Source: Actinomycetospora succinea
GTDB taxonomy: Bacteria > Actinomycetota > Actinomycetes > Mycobacteriales > Pseudonocardiaceae
Reading direction: 5' to 3'
Length of the DNA stretch: 64,000 nucleotides
NCBI RefSeq assembly: GCF_004363095.1
Contig: NZ_SNYO01000007.1
Coordinates: 62,001-126,000 of the forward strand
Shown here: positions 48,293 to 56,058 of the stretch, piece by piece
Numbering within the stretch: position 1 is the stretch's first letter
Layout of the letters: the number at the start of each line of letters is the position of its first letter
Position numbers and translations under genes: made by a program
The notes under the pieces: generated by a model
What the model was told of the DNA's origin: nothing
The model's input: only the letters and a program-made list of their open reading frames with translations
Databases searched by the model: none

Positions 48293-49070
48293 CGGCGACC
48301 TCGCCGGTCTCGAGCACCGACTTGAGGTTCGACAGGATCCCGGGCCATCCCTGCGACACGCCCGCGCGCATCTCGCTGTCGGGCGCGAAGTCGTCGTGGG
48401 TGACGGTGAGCTTCACGGCCTGACCGGCCGGCTCGATGTCGAACGTGACCTTCGAGATCTTCTCCTGCCGCAGCTCGGCGAGGCGCTCGTCGCTCCACCC
48501 GAACATCTCCGCCATCTCGGGCTGGTAGTTGTGCCAGCTGTACGACAGGCGCCGGGGCGGGTCGGCCTCGAGGACGTGCTGGTCCCAGTCGTGGTGCTCC
48601 TCGCCCTGCATCGACCACAGCACCTTCGCGCCGGGCGTCCAGTCGGACTTCGGCCCACCACCGTCGAAGTAGCGGGTGATCCACGCGGGGTCGGTGAGCG
48701 CCTGCCAGAGCTTCTCGGGCGTCGTGCGGATGTAGGTCACGTAGACGAAGTCGTCGGACACGTCGGTCTCCTCCAGAGCGCTCTTGAGATCGGCGAGGGC
48801 CTCCGCCCGCGCCCGGTCGTACCGCCGGATCCACCGGTCGGCGACGTCGTTGATCGGCGCGGCGTTGAGGTGGTGGTGCTTCTCCCGCCCGTGCCACGAC
48901 GTGACGACGAGCCCCGCGTCCTCGAGCACGCCCAGGTGCTTCGCGACGGCCTGGCGGGTCATCTGCAGACCCTCGCCGAGCTCGCGCAGCGACTGCCCGC
49001 CGCGGTCGCGCAGGGCGTCGAGCAGGGCCCGCCGACTCGGGTCGGCGAGGGCCCGGAACACGTCGTCCAT
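48282..49070 (-). CDS. ArsR-type HTH fused to SRPBCC (AHSA1) domain
   Basis: A 262-residue fusion. The N-terminal ArsR winged helix (DDVFRALADPSRRALLDALRDRGGQSLRELGEGLQMTRQAVAKHLGVLEDAGLV) spans about 1-95. An AHSA1/START-like ligand-binding domain (about 110-255, VYVTYIRTTPEKLWQALTDPAWITRYF, WDQHVLEADPPRRLSYSWH) follows. This suggests a repressor that senses a hydrophobic ligand directly. ATG 49070 has GGAG 5 bases upstream; GTG 49076 is an alternative. Two 18-bp operator-like palindromes and a near-consensus promoter lie just upstream. Confidence 0.87.
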   Translation of the reverse strand: MDDVFRALADPSRRALLDALRDRGGQSLRELGEGLQMTRQAVAKHLGVLEDAGLVVTSWHGREKHHHLNAAPINDVADRWIRRYDRARAEALADLKSALEETDVSDDFVYVTYIRTTPEKLWQALTDPAWITRYFDGGGPKSDWTPGAKVLWSMQGEEHHDWDQHVLEADPPRRLSYSWHNYQPEMAEMFGWSDERLAELRQEKISKVTFDIEPAGQAVKLTVTHDDFAPDSEMRAGVSQGWPGILSNLKSVLETGEVAVTG

Positions 49071-49084
49071 CACCACTCCGATCA

Positions 49085-49138
49085 GGCAACCAGCAGGTTG
49101 CCCATCCGACGATAGGGAACCGATCGGTTGCCTGTCAA
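49085..49138 (-). promoter_or_regulatory. Promoter with two tandem 18-bp operators of the ArsR-SRPBCC gene
   Basis: On the minus strand TTGACA (49133-49138), an 18-base spacer and TATCGT (49109-49114) form a near-consensus promoter. The spacer (49115-49132) is exactly one 18-bp inverted repeat of the form GG-N-AACC-N4-GGTT-G-CC. A second, perfect copy occupies 49085-49102, exactly 30 bp away (three helical turns). Autorepression by the downstream gene product is inferred. Confidence 0.75.
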
Positions 49139-49158
49139 CGACGGGCGCCGGAAGCCGT

Positions 49159-49187
49159 TTGCGGGGTGATCGCGACGCGCCTACGTT
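49159..49187 (+). promoter_or_regulatory. Promoter of the mini-ORF/structured RNA
   Basis: TTGCGG (49159-49164), a 17-base spacer and TACGTT (49182-49187) give a housekeeping-type promoter pointing right, back-to-back with the ArsR promoter. Transcription would start near 49194, about 25 bases before the mini-ORF. Confidence 0.5.
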
Positions 49188-49194
49188 GGGACGT

Positions 49195-49446
49195 ACACGG
49201 GAGAGGAGGTGGTCCAGCGTTGAAGAACGACAGGACTCGTGAGGTGTCCGTCAGCTAGTCGCTCGAAGGCCGTGGAATTGGCCGGTCCGCAGGCACAGTG
49301 ATCCTGCGGCAGGGCGGCCAGCGAATCCAGGCAGGACACCAGCCCCCGGAGCCCCCGACCTCGTCCAGTCGGGGCCCGATCGCCCGGCATCGCGCCGGGT
49401 CGACGGGAAGCCGCTCCGGGGGCCTGCCTGTCTCCGGGGCAGGCCA
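49195..49446 (+). ncRNA. Candidate structured RNA containing a 12-codon ORF
   Basis: Downstream of the promoter the + strand shows six perfect stems. P1 is 49243-49249 with 49334-49340, pairing the end of the mini-ORF with downstream RNA. P2 is 49287-49293 with 49303-49309. P3 is 49343-49352 with 49413-49422, enclosing 49353-49359/49368-49374 and 49383-49388/49394-49399. P4 is 49421-49428 with 49438-49445, terminator-like. P3 and P4 share bases 49421-49422. I match it to no known RNA family. Boundaries are estimates. Confidence 0.45.
49220..49258 (+). CDS. 12-aa mini-ORF with very strong Shine-Dalgarno
   Basis: AGAGGAGGTGG, nearly full complementarity to the 16S 3' end, lies 9 bases before a TTG that opens a 12-codon ORF (LKNDRTREVSVS, read with Met at the start) ending in TAG. 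Its last codons pair with 49334-49340. It could be a leader peptide whose translation controls folding of the RNA, or an sRNA-encoded peptide. It is too short to judge by codon bias. Confidence 0.45.
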   Translation: MKNDRTREVSVS

Positions 49447-49463
49447 GTTCCTGCGCTAAGGCG

Positions 49464-49970
49464 CTACCAGCGCGAGGCGTGCAGCCGGTCGTCGACGCCG
49501 AACGACGAGCCGTAGGGCGCGTCGAAGGTCGAGCCGTAGGGGCGCTCCCCGGTCGTCGCGCCCGGGGTCTCGCCGAGCGGGTCGCCCGCGAGCGGGCGGC
49601 CGTCGAACGCCCAGCCACCGGTCGTGGGGGCCGGCTCCGGCGGCGACTCCAGCGGGTCGCCGTGCCGGCCCAGGGGCTCGGAGAGCGCCGACGACGATCC
49701 GGGCAGGGAGTCGGACGGCGTCTCGGTCCGGGTGTCCGGCGGGGTCATCCGGGTCCGGCTCGGGCCGGGACCGTGCGGGCCGGTGCCGGGCAGGCCGCCC
49801 TCGGCGACCCACTTCGCCTCCTGCGCGATCCGGTACGTCTGGCACGGCCAGCTCGCCCGGGAGCCGCCCTGGAAGCACTCGTGGCAGTTCTGCTGCGCGT
49901 CGGGCACGTGCTCGGCGAGCACCTTGCGCCAGACGTCGGGCATCTCGGACATGACCACGGCCATCGACAT
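49464..49970 (-). CDS. Conserved hypothetical protein with Cys/His cluster
   Basis: A 168-residue protein that I do not recognise. Residues 1-60 look folded and contain DAQQNCHECFQGG and SWPCQTYRIAQEA, a possible zinc site of three Cys and one His, followed by KWVAEGG. The remaining 100 residues are Pro/Gly/Ser-rich and probably disordered. ATG 49970 has GGAGAGGAG at 9 bases. It converges on the structured RNA region. Confidence 0.6.
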   Translation of the reverse strand: MSMAVVMSEMPDVWRKVLAEHVPDAQQNCHECFQGGSRASWPCQTYRIAQEAKWVAEGGLPGTGPHGPGPSRTRMTPPDTRTETPSDSLPGSSSALSEPLGRHGDPLESPPEPAPTTGGWAFDGRPLAGDPLGETPGATTGERPYGSTFDAPYGSSFGVDDRLHASRW

Positions 49971-50507
49971 GCGGTGGCTCCTCTCCGTGCGGGCGGCGCG
50001 CCTGGGGGTCAAGCACTCCGTCGGGGCCCGCGGGCAACCGGTGCAGTGGGTGAGGCGTCGAGATCGGGGAGTGCTCCACCTGTCGCATCGGTCGTGCGCG
50101 CCGGAGGCGGAACCTCCGGTACCCGGTGTTCGTACTCGTTTCCTCACCGCGGCACGACAGTGACCCGACGGTGACCATCCGTGACCCTGCGTCAGACGGT
50201 CACCCGACGCTTCGTTCTGGCGAGACCCAGCATGCGGCGGCGTCGGATCCGGGTGCAAGTCCCTGACCAGGCGAAACGCCCCGTCATGTGTCCGGGGCGT
50301 CACGCGGGCTCACCTGGTCGGGAGCGGCCGACTGCACCGAGTGGGGACGCGTGCACGGAGCGCGCCGACGTCAGCGGGCGCGCCGGACGTTCGCCGAACG
50401 CCACGATGGATGCGCCGAACGGACCAGTGATGGACGGGTTCGGCCTGCTCTCGGCGGGTCCGGCGAGTCGCCCGGTTACGCTTTCACCGCGACTCGTCGT
50501 CGTTGCG
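49971..50507. other. 537-bp intergenic region before tRNA-Lys
   Basis: I find no convincing gene. It contains a nested hairpin: outer 10-bp stem 50262-50271 with 50313-50322 (one G-U) and inner 8-bp stem 50276-50283 with 50293-50300. GTGACC/GGTCAC half-sites cluster at 50161-50206. A TACGCT hexamer at 50476-50481 is a possible tRNA promoter -10. Confidence 0.4.
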
Positions 50508-50581
50508 GGGCCTCTAGCTCAATGGGTCAGAGCTACGGACTTTTAATCCGTTGGTTGTGGGTTCGAGTCCCACGGGGCCCA
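50508..50581 (+). tRNA. tRNA-Lys(TTT)
   Basis: All four arms fold: acceptor GGGCCTC with GGGGCCC, D-arm GCTC/GAGC, anticodon arm ACGGA-CTTTTAA-TCCGT with anticodon TTT, and T-arm GTGGG-TTCGAGT-CCCAC. The discriminator is A50581 and CCA is not encoded (ACCC follows). The 3' half is the attachment site of the AICE that follows. Confidence 0.95.
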
Positions 50582-50583
50582 CC
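50547..50583 (+). repeat. attL, 37-bp direct repeat within tRNA-Lys
   Basis: It covers the anticodon-stem 3' side through the tRNA 3' end plus CC. It is identical to 60481-60517 and regenerates an intact tRNA after integration. Confidence 0.95.
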
Positions 50584-50637
50584 CCTCGCCCTGGTCAGGG
50601 CGTTCCACTGTGCAGTTGTCCAAGATCGCGGTACCGC

Positions 50638-51813
50638 TTACGGGCCGGAAACGCCTTCCTCGCCCTCGTCGTGGTGGGCGCGCTCCAGCGCCTCGGCCGC
50701 CGAGGACGACACCGCCCGCCGGCCCAGGTACCGGTTCTGTGTCATCGACACCTGGGCGTGCCCGAGCTGGTCGGCGATCTCCCGAGCGGTCAGCCCGGCG
50801 CCGTCGAGCACCGTCGCGGCCGTCTTGCGGAACACGTGCGAGGTGACCCAGGCGAACTCCTCCGAGCCCCTAGCCGCCCGCAGCGCGCGCAGGGTGTTCG
50901 ACGGGTCCCGCCAGCCGCCGAGCGAGTCCGGGAAGACGGGGCCGCGACCGCCGGCCGCGAGGAATCGACGCCGCAGGATCGAGCGCCCGTACCCGGGGAC
51001 GACCAGCGTGCGCTCCCCGGCGCTGGTCTTGGTCGCCTTGCGCACGAGCCCGACACCCTTGATCCGGATCACCGTCCAGTCGATCGCCACGGTGCCCGCG
51101 TCCAGGTCGACCTCATCCCAGCTCAGCGCGAGCGCCTCACCGATCCGCACCCCGGTCGCGAGCATGAAGGCGCACAGGTCGGGCAGGTCCTTACGCCGGG
51201 CGTCCTCGTCGCCGGCCAGCCGGCTCACCCACGCCTTCCGTTCCTCGGCGGTCAGCGCCCGAGGCCGGCGCTTCGGCTGGCCGCCCACGTTGGCGATCTC
51301 GCGGACGGGGTTCGTCGGCAGCGCCCCGTGCCGCACCGCGAGCCCGAGCACGCCCGAGAGCACGGTCCGGACCAGCTTCGCCGTCGGGGCGCCCTGGTGG
51401 AGGTGGACGAGCTGCACCACCCGGTCGACGCGGGGGACCGTCAGTTCCCGCAGCCGCAGCTCCCCAACCGCGGGCAGGACATGCCCCTGGAGCGTGGACC
51501 GGTAGACCTGGGCGGTGCCGGGCGAGCGCCGGCCCTGCTCGACGAGGACGTCGACCGCGCTCATCCACTGCTCGGCCGCGACCGAGAACCGGGAGTCGCC
51601 GGTGAGCCCGGAGCCACCGGTGACCTTCGCCCGGTCGCGGAGGTCCTCCCGCAGGCGGTTCTTCGCCGCCGCAGCGGTGGCGGCCACCCGCTTCACCTTG
51701 CGGGTCACGCCGTCGTGATCACGGAAGCGCGTGACGGCGCAGAAGCCGCCGCCGGCCACGGGATGCGTGGTGATGTTGCCGTACGTGCCGATGGGCAGGG
51801 GTGGACGAGGCAC
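50638..51813 (-). CDS. int: AICE tyrosine recombinase (integrase)
   Basis: A 391-residue phage-type integrase that recombines attP with the tRNA-Lys attB. It has an arm-binding N-terminus, a SAM-like core domain (VEQGRRSPGTAQVYRSTLQGHVLP) and the catalytic domain with Arg in TGVRIGEALALSWDEVD, the H-X-X-R box SHVFRKTAATVL, LGHAQVSMTQNRYLG with the second His and the nucleophilic Tyr. GTG 51813 begins 3 bases after the xis stop. Its 3' end lies 54 bases from attL. Confidence 0.93.
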   Translation of the reverse strand: MPRPPLPIGTYGNITTHPVAGGGFCAVTRFRDHDGVTRKVKRVAATAAAAKNRLREDLRDRAKVTGGSGLTGDSRFSVAAEQWMSAVDVLVEQGRRSPGTAQVYRSTLQGHVLPAVGELRLRELTVPRVDRVVQLVHLHQGAPTAKLVRTVLSGVLGLAVRHGALPTNPVREIANVGGQPKRRPRALTAEERKAWVSRLAGDEDARRKDLPDLCAFMLATGVRIGEALALSWDEVDLDAGTVAIDWTVIRIKGVGLVRKATKTSAGERTLVVPGYGRSILRRRFLAAGGRGPVFPDSLGGWRDPSNTLRALRAARGSEEFAWVTSHVFRKTAATVLDGAGLTAREIADQLGHAQVSMTQNRYLGRRAVSSSAAEALERAHHDEGEEGVSGP

Positions 51814-51815
51814 GG

Positions 51816-52004
51816 CTACCCCACCTTCTCGACCTGCTCGTCGAGCCACCGCTCGATCTCGGCCTCGCGGTACCTCACGTAGCGGCCGACGCGGGTGCCT
51901 CGCGGGCCGTAGCCGGTCCGGCGCCAGTGGTAGATGGTCATGATCGGGACGCCGAGGAACTCGGCGAGGTCCTGGACGGACCAGAGTCGCTCTCGCGGAT
52001 ACAT
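51816..52004 (-). CDS. xis: Excisionase (MerR/HTH_17 type)
   Basis: A 62-residue winged-helix directionality factor. ERLWSVQDLAEFLGVPIMTIYHWRRTGYGPRGTRVGRYVRYREAEIERWLDEQ is the HTH_17 pattern seen in AICE Xis proteins. It sits between rep and int on the same strand and is coupled to int. Confidence 0.9.
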   Translation of the reverse strand: MYPRERLWSVQDLAEFLGVPIMTIYHWRRTGYGPRGTRVGRYVRYREAEIERWLDEQVEKVG

Positions 52005-52020
52005 CGGGTTGGTCTCCTGG

Positions 52021-53529
52021 TCAGGCTGCGGTGTCGGTCTCCTCCTTGGCGGCTCGCCTCCTGGCTCTGGCGTTGGCGGCCGAGGTGTTGGCGAGCAGCG
52101 CGTCGGCGCTGGTGTGCCAGCCGATGCCGGCGAAGACGAGCGAGTTGACGATGACCTCGGTGGTGTCCTCGTCGGCGAGTTCCTCGTCCTCGTCGGGGCG
52201 CGGAGCGTGCTCGCGGCGCCAGTCGCGACGGGCCTGGCGCAGGGCGCCGAGGGTGGTCGAGTAGCGCCGGGAGCGGGTGGAGAAGTGGCCGCCGAACCCG
52301 AGCATGTGCGCCCAGCGCTGGAGCCGGCCCCAGCCGGCGGCCCACTCCTGGCTGTCGGCCTGCTCAGGTCGGGTGCCGAGGTGCCAGCAGGTGTCGATCT
52401 GGCGGCCGGGGTGGGTGTCGAGGCGGGCGTACTCGCGCACGGTGTCGGGGCGCAGCCGCTTGGACGCATGGCCGGCGAGTTCGGTGGCCTTGGTGGCGTA
52501 CTTCGCAAGGTAGCCGGCGACAGCGCCGGTGGTGATCTCGCCGGTGTCATCGAGGTCCAGGCGCGAGAGTCGCACGGGGCGCGGGTCGACCTGCTCGCCC
52601 CACACGATCGGCCAGCCGGCCTCGCGGGCCGGGTGCGGAGCGGTGGCGAACCGGGTGTCCTCCACCGCTCGACGGAGCACGGTGGCGAGGTGGTGGGCGC
52701 CGACCCGGGCGTCGGGGACGAGGACGGCGTCAGCGTCCTTAGGGTCGCGGCCGTCGAGGCGGACCAGGGCGTGCAGGTGCACCGCGCCGCGCGCCTGGAA
52801 CTCGGCGACCTTCGTGTAGCTCAGACGCAGCGTGATCCGGTGGCGCTTCTCCAGGGTCTTGATGCCGCGTCGGGCGGCGATCATGGTGCGGCGCCACAGC
52901 TCGCCGGCGTGAAGGTTCCACACGGCCTGGGCGGGGTGGTCGTAGCAGTCGAGGCACAGCGGGCTGCCCAGCTCGGGCGCGTCGTCGTCGTGGCGGTCGA
53001 AGCACGCCAGCGGGACGCCGTGCGGGCAGTGCTCGAGGTGGCGGCGCGGGCGGCAGGCGATGGTGCGCCCGGCGCGGTCGGTGCGGTGCGCGTGGACCGG
53101 CCCGAAGGACGGGGCGGTGACGGTCAGAAAGACGCACGGGTGCTCGGCCACCGAGGCGGGGACGCCCTTGCCGCCGACGAGGCCGGCGGTCACGAGCTGG
53201 TAGGTGTCGGCGCGGTAGGTCTCCGCGCACCCGGCGCACACCGAAGCGCGGCGGTTGCCGCAGGGCGTGTACAGCACGCCGTCGGGCATCTCGGTGGTGT
53301 GGGTGTCACGGGTGATCCGGCCGGTGGAGGCCTCGACGCGGGTCACGGTGCCGACCAGGCGGATCGGGTGCGAGCAGCCGGCGGCGTTGGCCACGTGGCT
53401 CATCCACCGGTTGTGATCCGCGCGCACCGCGGTCGCGAGCTCGGCCAGGGAGGCGGTCTTGGCGTCGCGAGCTCGTCGCCGGGCCCCGAGGGACTCGACA
53501 GTCGCACGAGCGTCGGTCGCGGTGGTCAT
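52021..53529 (-). CDS. repSA: RepSA-like rolling-circle replication initiator
   Basis: A 502-residue initiator. Zn-finger-like Cys pairs occur at PCGNRRASVCAGCAETY and in SPLCLDCYDH. The HUH metal motif is in GAVHLHALVRLDG (near 248) and the catalytic Tyr region is VAGYLAKYATKATE (near 341), the order typical of pSAM2 RepSA-type proteins. It nicks the double-strand origin during AICE replication. The ATG overlaps the FtsK-like gene stop (ATGA). Confidence 0.88.
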   Translation of the reverse strand: MTTATDARATVESLGARRRARDAKTASLAELATAVRADHNRWMSHVANAAGCSHPIRLVGTVTRVEASTGRITRDTHTTEMPDGVLYTPCGNRRASVCAGCAETYRADTYQLVTAGLVGGKGVPASVAEHPCVFLTVTAPSFGPVHAHRTDRAGRTIACRPRRHLEHCPHGVPLACFDRHDDDAPELGSPLCLDCYDHPAQAVWNLHAGELWRRTMIAARRGIKTLEKRHRITLRLSYTKVAEFQARGAVHLHALVRLDGRDPKDADAVLVPDARVGAHHLATVLRRAVEDTRFATAPHPAREAGWPIVWGEQVDPRPVRLSRLDLDDTGEITTGAVAGYLAKYATKATELAGHASKRLRPDTVREYARLDTHPGRQIDTCWHLGTRPEQADSQEWAAGWGRLQRWAHMLGFGGHFSTRSRRYSTTLGALRQARRDWRREHAPRPDEDEELADEDTTEVIVNSLVFAGIGWHTSADALLANTSAANARARRRAAKEETDTAA

Positions 53530-54407
53530 GCCGCGTCCCGGGCGCGTAGGCCGGTGGCGTGGTCGGCCAGGGCGTAGACCTGCTCGTCGGACAGGTACGC
53601 GGACTTGATCCGGCGTGGTTCGCCGCCCTCGGCCAGCAGGAGTCCCACGCCCTTGTCTTCGGGCGCGATGTCGGCGGCGGTGTGGCCTCGGGTCGCCCAG
53701 CCGGCACCGAGCACGATGTCCGAGCTGCTATCGGTGGTGCAGCGGAACGCCCACCGGTAGCCGAATAGGTCACGCAGTGACGTGGGGATGATGTCCGAGC
53801 TGGGGCGCTGGGTGGCGGCGACGACGATGATCCCGGCGGCCCGTCCCCGGGCGACGAGGTCGCGCACGCCGACGGAGAAGGCTTCGCGCTGGGTCTTCGT
53901 GCCAACGGTGGCCGAGTAGTAGGCGACCTCGTCGAGCACCACGACTACGGGCTCGATGCCGTGCACGGCGTCGTCGGGGGTGATCTTGCGGCGGCGTTCG
54001 GTGTCGAGCAGCTCGTAGCGGCGGTCCATCTCGCCCTGCAGCGCGCCGAGGGCGTCGATGGCATCGTCGAGGTCCGGGCCGACGAACCGCTCCGCGCAGG
54101 TGCGCCAGAGGCCGAGTTCGACGAGCTTGCCGTCGAAGAGCCAGAGCCCGCAGTCGGTAGCCAGGGCGGCGTGGCCGACGATGCAGTTCAGCCCGACCGA
54201 CTTGCCGGCGCCGGGCTCCCCGGCGAGCAGAGCGTTGCGGTAGGCGAGGGTCACGCGGACCGCACGGCCGTACTCGTCGACCCCGAGGTGGATCGGGTCC
54301 CAGATCGACAGGACGGACGGCGCGGGCGCCTCGTTGCAGACGGCCGGGGTGCGAACGGCGGTGACCCAGTCGCGGAGCAGGGCGCGGAGGCGGGTCGGCT
54401 CAGACAT
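53526..54407 (-). CDS. FtsK/SpoIIIE-like conjugative DNA motor (TraB/TraSA type)
   Basis: A 293-residue hexameric ATPase core that moves double-stranded DNA between mycelia. Walker A is GEPGAGKSVGLN (near 73), Walker B is VVVVLDEVAYY, and ATQRPSSDIIPTSLR is the FtsK-family sensor region. ATG 54407 overlaps the stop of the alternative frame of the upstream gene by 8 bases. As sequenced, the same reading frame is open back to 55232, so a fused 568-residue TM-motor protein is also possible (see upstream entry). Confidence 0.85.
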   Translation of the reverse strand: MSEPTRLRALLRDWVTAVRTPAVCNEAPAPSVLSIWDPIHLGVDEYGRAVRVTLAYRNALLAGEPGAGKSVGLNCIVGHAALATDCGLWLFDGKLVELGLWRTCAERFVGPDLDDAIDALGALQGEMDRRYELLDTERRRKITPDDAVHGIEPVVVVLDEVAYYSATVGTKTQREAFSVGVRDLVARGRAAGIIVVAATQRPSSDIIPTSLRDLFGYRWAFRCTTDSSSDIVLGAGWATRGHTAADIAPEDKGVGLLLAEGGEPRRIKSAYLSDEQVYALADHATGLRARDAA

Positions 54408-55223
54408 AGTCCGACCAGTCCCCGCCACGGTCCGGCACCGCGGTCCGGTCCTCCTTCGCCCGCTCGGTGTGGTCGATGACCAGCGGGACGTCGTCGTGCT
54501 CGTCGAGCGTCGCGCGCGGAGCGGGGACCGACGTACCGGCTCGGTTCCCAGTGCCCGACCAGTGCCGGTTGGCCGGCGTCGGCGGAACGATCCGGTGCCG
54601 CGCGGGGGCGCCTCGCCGGTGGTGGCGGTCCAGTCGTCCAGCTCGGAGGCGATCAGCTCGCAGGCCAGCGGGTCGCGGCGGATCACATCCACCTTCACCA
54701 GGGCGGTCATCCGACGGGTCGGGGTGACGCGGGCGTCGCGGGCGAAGCACCCCGAGGCGATCCACTCGACCTCGCCCTCGACTTCCGACGGGCTGATCCC
54801 GGCGCGCAGCAGCAGCCACACGGTCTCGCCGACCTCGGTCGGGTGCGACCACAGGAACAGCGGAGCGGCGCGGGAGAAGTTCAGGCAGCGACGCTCGACG
54901 AGGACCTGACGCAGCCGGTGGCGGGTCATCGTCGCCATTGCTCGTCGGCTCACGCACCTGCGCAGGGCGGGAACCGCCGCCAGGACGGCGATCACGACGG
55001 CGACGAGAGCGAGCGCGGCGCCCCAGGGCATCCAGGTCGTGAGCAGCAGCCAGCCGGCGACCACGGCGAGGCCCGCCATGATCTCGGCGCGGAGCCGGAT
55101 TGCCAGGCCCGCGACACGTGCGGCGGGGTGCGTGGTCGGGGCGGTGATGATCTCGAACCCGTCGGTACGAGAGGCGCGGAGGAATGGACGGGATCGGGCG
55201 GAAAACGAGGCGGAACGGGCCAT
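54400..55223 (-). CDS. AICE transfer-associated membrane protein, frame change at a G/C run
   Basis: The N-terminal part (about 1-200) has two TM helices (IMAGLAVVAGWLLLTTWMPWG, ALVAVVIAVLAAVPAL), then HRLRQVLVERRCLNFSRAAPLFLWSHP and a soluble ISPSEVEGEVEWIASGCF domain like the N-terminal part of TraB-type motors. Past base 54608 this frame turns Arg/Thr/Ser-rich. The -1 frame looks genuinely coded (IVPPTPANRHW, DDVPLVIDHTERAKEDRTAVPD) and stops at 54400 beside the motor start. The switch falls at a run of five G (54604-54608). A sequencing indel, a mutation or programmed slippage could explain it. Confidence 0.6.
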
Positions 55224-55340
55224 GACGATCACTCCGTGGAGAGCCGAGGCCGGACCGCGCCGGCCGGAAGATGAGACGAGGGAGGGAGGTCGGGGCTGCG
55301 GGGAAGTCAGCCCCGACCCCCGTGGGAGCGGACGGCCCGA

Positions 55341-55592
55341 TCAGTCGGGCCAGGCCAGGGCCGCGCAGATGCCCGCACACGCGAAGACCTGCGAGCCGGT
55401 CTCGGAGCGGCCGACCGGCACGGCCGCGATGCCGGCGGGCCCAGAGCGAGTGCCGGGTACCGGGGCGGGCCGGTAGGCGTCAGGAAGCTCGGGCCAGGTG
55501 AACGAGCGCTCGCACATGACGCACTCCGTGCCGTCGGCCTGAGTGGAGTTGAGTCCATGCCAGAGCGCCTCGCCGCGGGCTGCGGCGGTCAC
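55341..55592 (-). CDS. Small Cys-rich AICE protein
   Basis: An 83-residue protein with CVMCERSFTWPELPDAY and a later VFACAGICAALAW, a possible four-Cys zinc ribbon. I do not recognise a named family; small zinc-ribbon proteins are common in AICEs. The GTG start overlaps the stop of the next gene upstream (GTGA), so they are co-translated. Confidence 0.6.
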   Translation of the reverse strand: MTAAARGEALWHGLNSTQADGTECVMCERSFTWPELPDAYRPAPVPGTRSGPAGIAAVPVGRSETGSQVFACAGICAALAWPD

Positions 55593-55882
55593 GAGCCCGA
55601 GCCCTTCGGCGTGGGCGCCGACGCGGGCGTGTGCTCGATGGCGTCCGCCCTGAACGCGACCCCGGAGCGCTGCGCCTGCTGCCAGGGGATCGCGACGAGG
55701 TTCACCGGCCGGACCTCCGCGCCCTGACCGACGTCAGGTGCCCCCGGAGTGGTCACGGGGATGATCTCCGCACCGTCGTCGTCGAGCTTGATCAGCTGCG
55801 TGACGAACAGCGGGGTACCGGTGATGCGGTCCGTGCGCTGGCGACCCTCCATGTCGTTCTTCGGCTTCGGGACCACGCCCAC
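55589..55882 (-). CDS. Small conserved AICE protein, unknown function
   Basis: A 97-residue protein with a beta-rich pattern (RITGTPLFVTQLIKLDDDGAEIIPVTTPG, VRPVNLVAIPWQQAQRSGVAFRADAIE) similar to small proteins encoded between rep/tra and the regulators of other AICEs; an OB-like fold is possible. The start is GTG 55882; a later in-frame ATG at codon 11 is possible. Translationally coupled to the 83-residue protein downstream. Confidence 0.6.
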   Translation of the reverse strand: MGVVPKPKNDMEGRQRTDRITGTPLFVTQLIKLDDDGAEIIPVTTPGAPDVGQGAEVRPVNLVAIPWQQAQRSGVAFRADAIEHTPASAPTPKGSGS

Positions 55883-56058
55883 GCTCTAGCGGGACGCCGA
55901 GGTGTCCACTTTGATCGCTGCCATGCCTGCGGTCCTCCAGGGACTCGTCGCGCGATTCCCGATCTGTTCGGGGCGCAACACCAGGAAAACCGCAGGTCAG
56001 CGACTCGACCCGCACAAGAGTGCGACCCGCACAGATGTGCGGGTCGTGTGAAGTGCGA

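Noticed and set aside
49195-49446. Known RNA such as 6S, tmRNA, SRP RNA or 6C RNA
   Set aside because: No tRNA-like 3' end, no SRP GGAA/GCAG loop pair, and no paired C-rich loops; kept as an unassigned structured RNA.
50221-50330. Cobalamin riboswitch before tRNA-Lys (a GGTGCAAGTCC-like segment is present)
   Set aside because: The other conserved boxes of the B12 element are missing and no cobalamin gene follows.
52031-55590. Long plus-strand frames across the AICE rep/tra region
   Set aside because: They mirror the minus-strand genes; the minus-strand frames contain the HUH, Walker and recombinase motifs.
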